Below, one piece after another: positions 60,483-64,000 of a stretch of 64,000 nt of DNA (within the stretch, counting starts at the first letter, position 1; every line of letters starts with the position of its first letter). A program made the translations under genes and the position numbers. The stretch covers positions 62,001 through 126,000 of the forward strand of contig NZ_SNWP01000011.1 of assembly GCF_004361915.1 (NCBI RefSeq), written 5' to 3'. The notes beneath the pieces are model-generated. The model had not been told where the DNA came from. It was given only the letters and a program-made list of their open reading frames with translations, and searched no databases. Source of the DNA: Sediminibacterium goheungense (lineage in GTDB: Bacteria; Bacteroidota; Bacteroidia; Chitinophagales; Chitinophagaceae).

Positions 60483-62258
60483 ATGAAATACTTATTATCC
60501 AGTCTCTGTTTATGTATACTGCTTTCGTCCTGTCAGTTAAGTAACCGGAATGTTACCGGGGAAGACAACAAAGAACTTGCGGCATTGCTGGATAATTATT
60601 ATGAGGAGCGATTGCAGTTTTATCCGATTGAAGCCACCATCAATGGAGATGAACGATACAATGATCGTTTACTGATCGATTTTACGGATGAACACCGTTC
60701 AAGACTAAGAAGTTTTTATAAAAACCAGCTTACCTATCTTACCCGATTCGACAGGGAAAATCTGAATGCCAATGATCAGTTAAGTTATGATGTGCTGAAA
60801 AGAGAGCTGGAAGTGAATATTGAGGCTTTGGGTTTTAAAGATAACTACATGCCCTTGAACCAGTTTTCAAGCACACACCTGGTTTTTATGCAAATGGGTA
60901 GCGGTCAGGTATACCAGCCATTTAAAACAGTACAGGACTATGATAACTGGTTAAAAAGAGCGAGCGTTTTTCCTGCCTATATCGATAGTGCCATTGTATA
61001 TTTTAAAAAAGGAATGGGTTCGGGATATGTATTGCCTAAAATACTGGTAGAACGCATGATTCCGCAGTTTCGTTCTGTTATAACCGATACGGCTGCTGCC
61101 AGTTTATTTTATGGTCCTGTTAACCTGATGCCTGTATCTTTTGATATAGGCGAGAAAAAAAGATTATCAGGTGCATTTAATACACTGATTGTAGAGCAGC
61201 TTACGCCTGCATTCAGAAGAATGGCCAACTTTCTGCAAAATGAATATTTACCAGTTGCCCGCAGCTCTACAGGAATTGCTGCCATTCCGGATGGAGAAAA
61301 ATATTATCGTTTTCTAGTAAAACAACAAACTACCACTGCATTTACGCCGGATGAAATCTACGAAACAGGTTTGTCAGAAGTAAAACGCATTCGTGCTGAA
61401 ATGGAGAAGACAAAAGATGCAGTAGGATTTAAGGGAGATCTCAAATCGTTTTTTGCATATATCAATACAGATAAGAAATTCACACCGTATAAAACACCTG
61501 CTGAGATAATTGAGGCTTTTCAGTCTATACAGCAACTTATACAACCTAATCTGGAAAAACTTTTTGGTAAAACGCCCAAAACGGGATTTGAAATAAGACA
61601 AACAGAAGCTTTCCGTGCAGCGAGTGCAAGTGCAGAGTATCAGCAGGGTACGGCAGATGGTAGCAGACCCGGGGTGTTTTATGTACCTATTCTCGATGCA
61701 ACCACATTCAATATTACCAGTGGTATGCAGAGTTTATTTTTACACGAAGCCATACCCGGACACCACTATCAGATTAGTTTACAACAGGAAAATACGAAGC
61801 TCCCGAAATTCAGACGTTTTGGTGGTAACAATGCTTATATAGAAGGTTGGGCCTTGTATTGTGAAAGTTTGGGTAATGAATTAGGCCTTTATAAAGATCC
61901 CTACCAGTATATAGGTGCATTGGGCGATGAAATGCATCGTGCTATCAGGCTGGTTGTAGATGTAGGTATGCATGCAAAAGGAATGACCAGGGAGGAAGCC
62001 ATTCAGTACATGATGGAAAACGAGCAGATAAGTGAAGCCGGAGCCATTGCAGAAATTGAGCGATATATGGCCATACCCGGTCAGGCACTTGGATATAAAA
62101 TCGGTGCTTTAAAAATCAGGGCCTTGCGAACAAAGTATGAGCAACAACTGGGTACTAAATTTAAAGTGAATGCCTTTCATGATGCAGTGTTGAAAGACGG
62201 CGCTTTACCATTGGAAGTACTGGAAAAGAAAATGGATTTATGGTCTACTAAACAATAA
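60483..62258 (+). CDS. DUF885 family lipoprotein (zinc-metallopeptidase-like)
   Basis: 591 residues. Lipoprotein signal ending ILLSSC. The core is helical with the conserved HEAIPGHHYQ at about 421-430 (an HExxxxHH variant of a zinc motif), followed by GGNNAYIEGWALYCESLG with the likely third-ligand Glu, and PGQALGYKIGALKIRALR near the C-terminus. These match DUF885, believed to be extracytoplasmic metallopeptidases or carboxypeptidases. Substrate unknown. Confidence 0.88.
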   Translation: MKYLLSSLCLCILLSSCQLSNRNVTGEDNKELAALLDNYYEERLQFYPIEATINGDERYNDRLLIDFTDEHRSRLRSFYKNQLTYLTRFDRENLNANDQLSYDVLKRELEVNIEALGFKDNYMPLNQFSSTHLVFMQMGSGQVYQPFKTVQDYDNWLKRASVFPAYIDSAIVYFKKGMGSGYVLPKILVERMIPQFRSVITDTAAASLFYGPVNLMPVSFDIGEKKRLSGAFNTLIVEQLTPAFRRMANFLQNEYLPVARSSTGIAAIPDGEKYYRFLVKQQTTTAFTPDEIYETGLSEVKRIRAEMEKTKDAVGFKGDLKSFFAYINTDKKFTPYKTPAEIIEAFQSIQQLIQPNLEKLFGKTPKTGFEIRQTEAFRAASASAEYQQGTADGSRPGVFYVPILDATTFNITSGMQSLFLHEAIPGHHYQISLQQENTKLPKFRRFGGNNAYIEGWALYCESLGNELGLYKDPYQYIGALGDEMHRAIRLVVDVGMHAKGMTREEAIQYMMENEQISEAGAIAEIERYMAIPGQALGYKIGALKIRALRTKYEQQLGTKFKVNAFHDAVLKDGALPLEVLEKKMDLWSTKQ

Positions 62259-62261
62259 TTA

Positions 62262-62301
62262 TTTTACCGGCTTTGGCAGTTGTTTTCCAAAGCCGGTAAA
62301 A
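62262..62301. terminator. Perfect 15-bp bidirectional terminator
   Basis: TTTTACCGGCTTTGG pairs with CCAAAGCCGGTAAAA across a 10-base loop, between the convergent DUF885 and outer-membrane genes. Confidence 0.85.
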
Positions 62302-62305
62302 GTGT

Positions 62306-63451
62306 TTAAAAGTTGAAGCTAAACTTGATCGAAGGCGATAGATTCTTAAACCATCCATTGAATACCAGTTGAGGCTCTATGGATAGGTGTTTGTTTTTTA
62401 GTACTGGAAGTCCGATTCTTAATGTGGAAGGCTCATACCAATTACCTTTTCTTGACACCAGATAGCCAATACTAAGATTACCTGCAAAATATAAATTGTT
62501 TCCTGAGCGGTTTTTTTCTGTTTGCGTAAGCTGTGCAACAGCAAAAATATTAGCATCCGTATTAAGTTTGTTCGATGCATCTCTCGAAAAAAAGTATTGT
62601 CTTTCAATATAAAACCTGAAACTATTATTGAAATAGTTATTACCTGTGTTGAAAGCAATTCCTGCCTGGATAGAAGGCGCAATAGATCCGCGTACAGCTG
62701 TCAGTGAAAAACCTAGAACCGGCGAAATTTTTTCATACCCTGTAGGAATATAGCTATCATTTATGGGTGAAAACATTTTTCCGGTCAACATATTAAAACT
62801 AGCCCTGTAGTTATATGATGGCGAGTTCAGTTTATCACGTTTGTAGAATTTCTCTACTTTTTGTTGTAAACTGGCAACACATTTTTGTAAAGCATCAGGC
62901 TCAATGGTTGCAATATCAGCAATATTATTTGTAATGATAGTTACAGAAAAAAGAGAAGGACGTAGCTGTATGCTTTTTTTCCCATTTACATCCATAACAT
63001 TCCAGGCGGCTCTGCTTTTCGAAAGGCCAATAATACGAATGGTATCCTGATTGATTTTTAATTGCATTAACTCCTGATCTTTAATGGTATACGTATTGGT
63101 GAATTCGGGGTGTGAAATGAGTCTTATTTTCGGAATAAGATCTGTTAATACAACATCCACTCTTCTTACTATACCATCTGCTTTAAGCGAGTCGCTTAAA
63201 GGATCGAGCATTGAAGCAGCAACTTTTACCAAAGAATCCAGATCAGGCAACTGTTCTAGCTGTGAAATATATTCGAATTCAAGCCCTATCCTGATATTTT
63301 TTGATAAATAGAATACAAAATGAGCGTTTGATTTACCAGGAGGTGGATTGTCGAAAATACTTTCACTTCTGTTGGGTAAATCTCTATACTGTGCGGGCAA
63401 AAGTTGGACTGTTCCTGTTAGTAACAGGAAGCATACAATGATTTTTTTCAT
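62306..63451 (-). CDS. Hypothetical outer-membrane beta-barrel-like protein
   Basis: 381 residues. Signal peptide about 1-20 (ending PAQ). The first half is alpha/beta with no recognised motif; the second half (from about 215) has alternating strands such as YNYRASFNMLTGKMF, FSLTAVRGSIAPSIQAGIAFNTG, FRFYIERQYFF and ends in SIKFSFNF, a terminal Phe typical of outer-membrane barrels. It lies 6 bases downstream of the membrane-anchored partner gene, so the two form an operon. Function unknown. Confidence 0.68.
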   Translation of the reverse strand: MKKIIVCFLLLTGTVQLLPAQYRDLPNRSESIFDNPPPGKSNAHFVFYLSKNIRIGLEFEYISQLEQLPDLDSLVKVAASMLDPLSDSLKADGIVRRVDVVLTDLIPKIRLISHPEFTNTYTIKDQELMQLKINQDTIRIIGLSKSRAAWNVMDVNGKKSIQLRPSLFSVTIITNNIADIATIEPDALQKCVASLQQKVEKFYKRDKLNSPSYNYRASFNMLTGKMFSPINDSYIPTGYEKISPVLGFSLTAVRGSIAPSIQAGIAFNTGNNYFNNSFRFYIERQYFFSRDASNKLNTDANIFAVAQLTQTEKNRSGNNLYFAGNLSIGYLVSRKGNWYEPSTLRIGLPVLKNKHLSIEPQLVFNGWFKNLSPSIKFSFNF

Positions 63452-63457
63452 GGTAAA

Positions 63458-64000
63458 TTAATTGTCTGAAATAGTAATGGTATGGTTTATGAGCGGCGTT
63501 TTCTTAAAGAATAAAAACTGTTTAGCGGGTAGTTCTACAGCATCCTGCGTTTCAGAAAGGTCTGTTTTCGGTATGATTTTTTTTAATTCATTTTTACTAA
63601 GCATTTTTGCCTCTTCTGTTGAGATGCTGAAAGGAGTTAGTTCGTTTAGATGAACGATTCTATATTTTTTAGGACTTGCTTTCTGAACAGTTAGTATTGC
63701 TGTTTGATTTGTTTCGCTTACTTGTTGTATAGTACTGGTAGTAGGATCAGTTGCCTCAATTGGGGTTGGCACCTCAACTGAAGTTATAACGATATCTTTT
63801 AAAATACTATCTGTATTTACGGGAGGCTCTTTTTTCATTTGTGAAGAATGTGTAACTACTTCCCTCAACTGTATTTTTTCAGGTATGATCGTTTTTAATT
63901 CTTCAATAGATGATTTCTTATATGGTTGCGAACTTTTAGATATACTTTGTTTTTGTTCAGACTTATGCTCTAATAAAAAGAATGTTGTAAGTATTAATAC
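63458..64000 (-). CDS. Membrane-anchored protein, N-terminus cut by the window edge
   Basis: Open from the stop at 63458 to the right edge (181 codons; start outside). Reading inward from the edge, the first residues (VLILTTFFLLE) form the end of a transmembrane helix; the rest is hydrophilic, Thr/Ser/Glu-rich and probably periplasmic. No family recognised. One helix followed by a disordered periplasmic part and an adjacent barrel gene resembles anti-sigma-like proteins coded behind ECF sigma factors in Bacteroidota, but the decisive upstream gene is not visible. Confidence 0.6.
   Translation of the reverse strand, partial: VLILTTFFLLEHKSEQKQSISKSSQPYKKSSIEELKTIIPEKIQLREVVTHSSQMKKEPPVNTDSILKDIVITSVEVPTPIEATDPTTSTIQQVSETNQTAILTVQKASPKKYRIVHLNELTPFSISTEEAKMLSKNELKKIIPKTDLSETQDAVELPAKQFLFFKKTPLINHTITISDN

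Overview
The window reads as chromosome from a member of the Bacteroidota, most likely family Chitinophagaceae. Evidence: repeated upstream boxes of the form TAnnTTTG (the Bacteroidota -7 promoter element) with almost no Shine-Dalgarno sequences; Bacteroidota families such as an IPExxxVDY protein, DUF4199, a carboxypeptidase-like regulatory domain protein and a lone domain resembling a type IX secretion sorting signal; and many intergenic tracts of short near-palindromic repeats. No rRNA, tRNA, CRISPR array, transposase or integrase was seen. The genus is not determined.

Layout. 1-3500: a visibly AT-rich accessory segment with two overlapping genes, a MazG-like nucleotide pyrophosphohydrolase and a 736-residue GIY-YIG / DUF2075 ATPase / LexA-type S24 peptidase fusion, followed by about 900 bases of apparently decayed DNA. 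This is the best candidate for an undescribed (probably defence or stress-response) system. 3.5-17.3 kb: small metabolic, hydrolase and regulatory genes, including three regulators tethered to the membrane (XRE, LuxR-type, LytTR), an Ada-like repair protein, a ClC-family channel, an amidohydrolase and an intradiol dioxygenase-thioredoxin fusion. 17.3-20.7 kb (minus strand): a KAS III enzyme, mannose-1-phosphate guanylyltransferase and arabinose-5-phosphate isomerase, pointing to surface polysaccharide and Kdo supply. 21-25.7 kb: RecQ, an EEP-family phosphatase or nuclease, an ExbD protein, a toxin-antitoxin-like pair and the orphan sorting domain. 25.75-26.09 kb: a three-unit tandem repeat of about 113 bp that runs into the 3' end of a DUF3089 hydrolase gene.

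27-41 kb: a 2-oxoglutarate oxygenase, ChrA transporter, ParA-type ATPase, esterase, secreted proteins, an RND efflux adaptor-permease pair, PdxH, a Crp-family regulator and a DoxX gene whose promoter region carries two copies of a TGAACnnGTTCA site. 41-48 kb: half-length transketolase (C-terminal part) and half-length CarB (N-terminal part) as neighbours, peroxiredoxin PrxQ, a class A beta-lactamase-like protein and FeoB. 48-64 kb: mostly housekeeping genes: M28 peptidase, pterin dehydratase, a CtlX-like protein that lacks its catalytic Cys, SelD, BirA, RsfS, FtsH, LutC, LpxH, MscS, a MerR regulator, 3-hydroxyacyl-CoA dehydrogenase and a DUF885 lipoprotein. The window ends in a probable membrane-anchored protein and outer-membrane protein pair cut by the right edge.

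Functions are assigned from motifs and recalled family features only; no database search was run. Start codons were moved from the longest frame where a promoter box, a signal peptide or family length argued for it.
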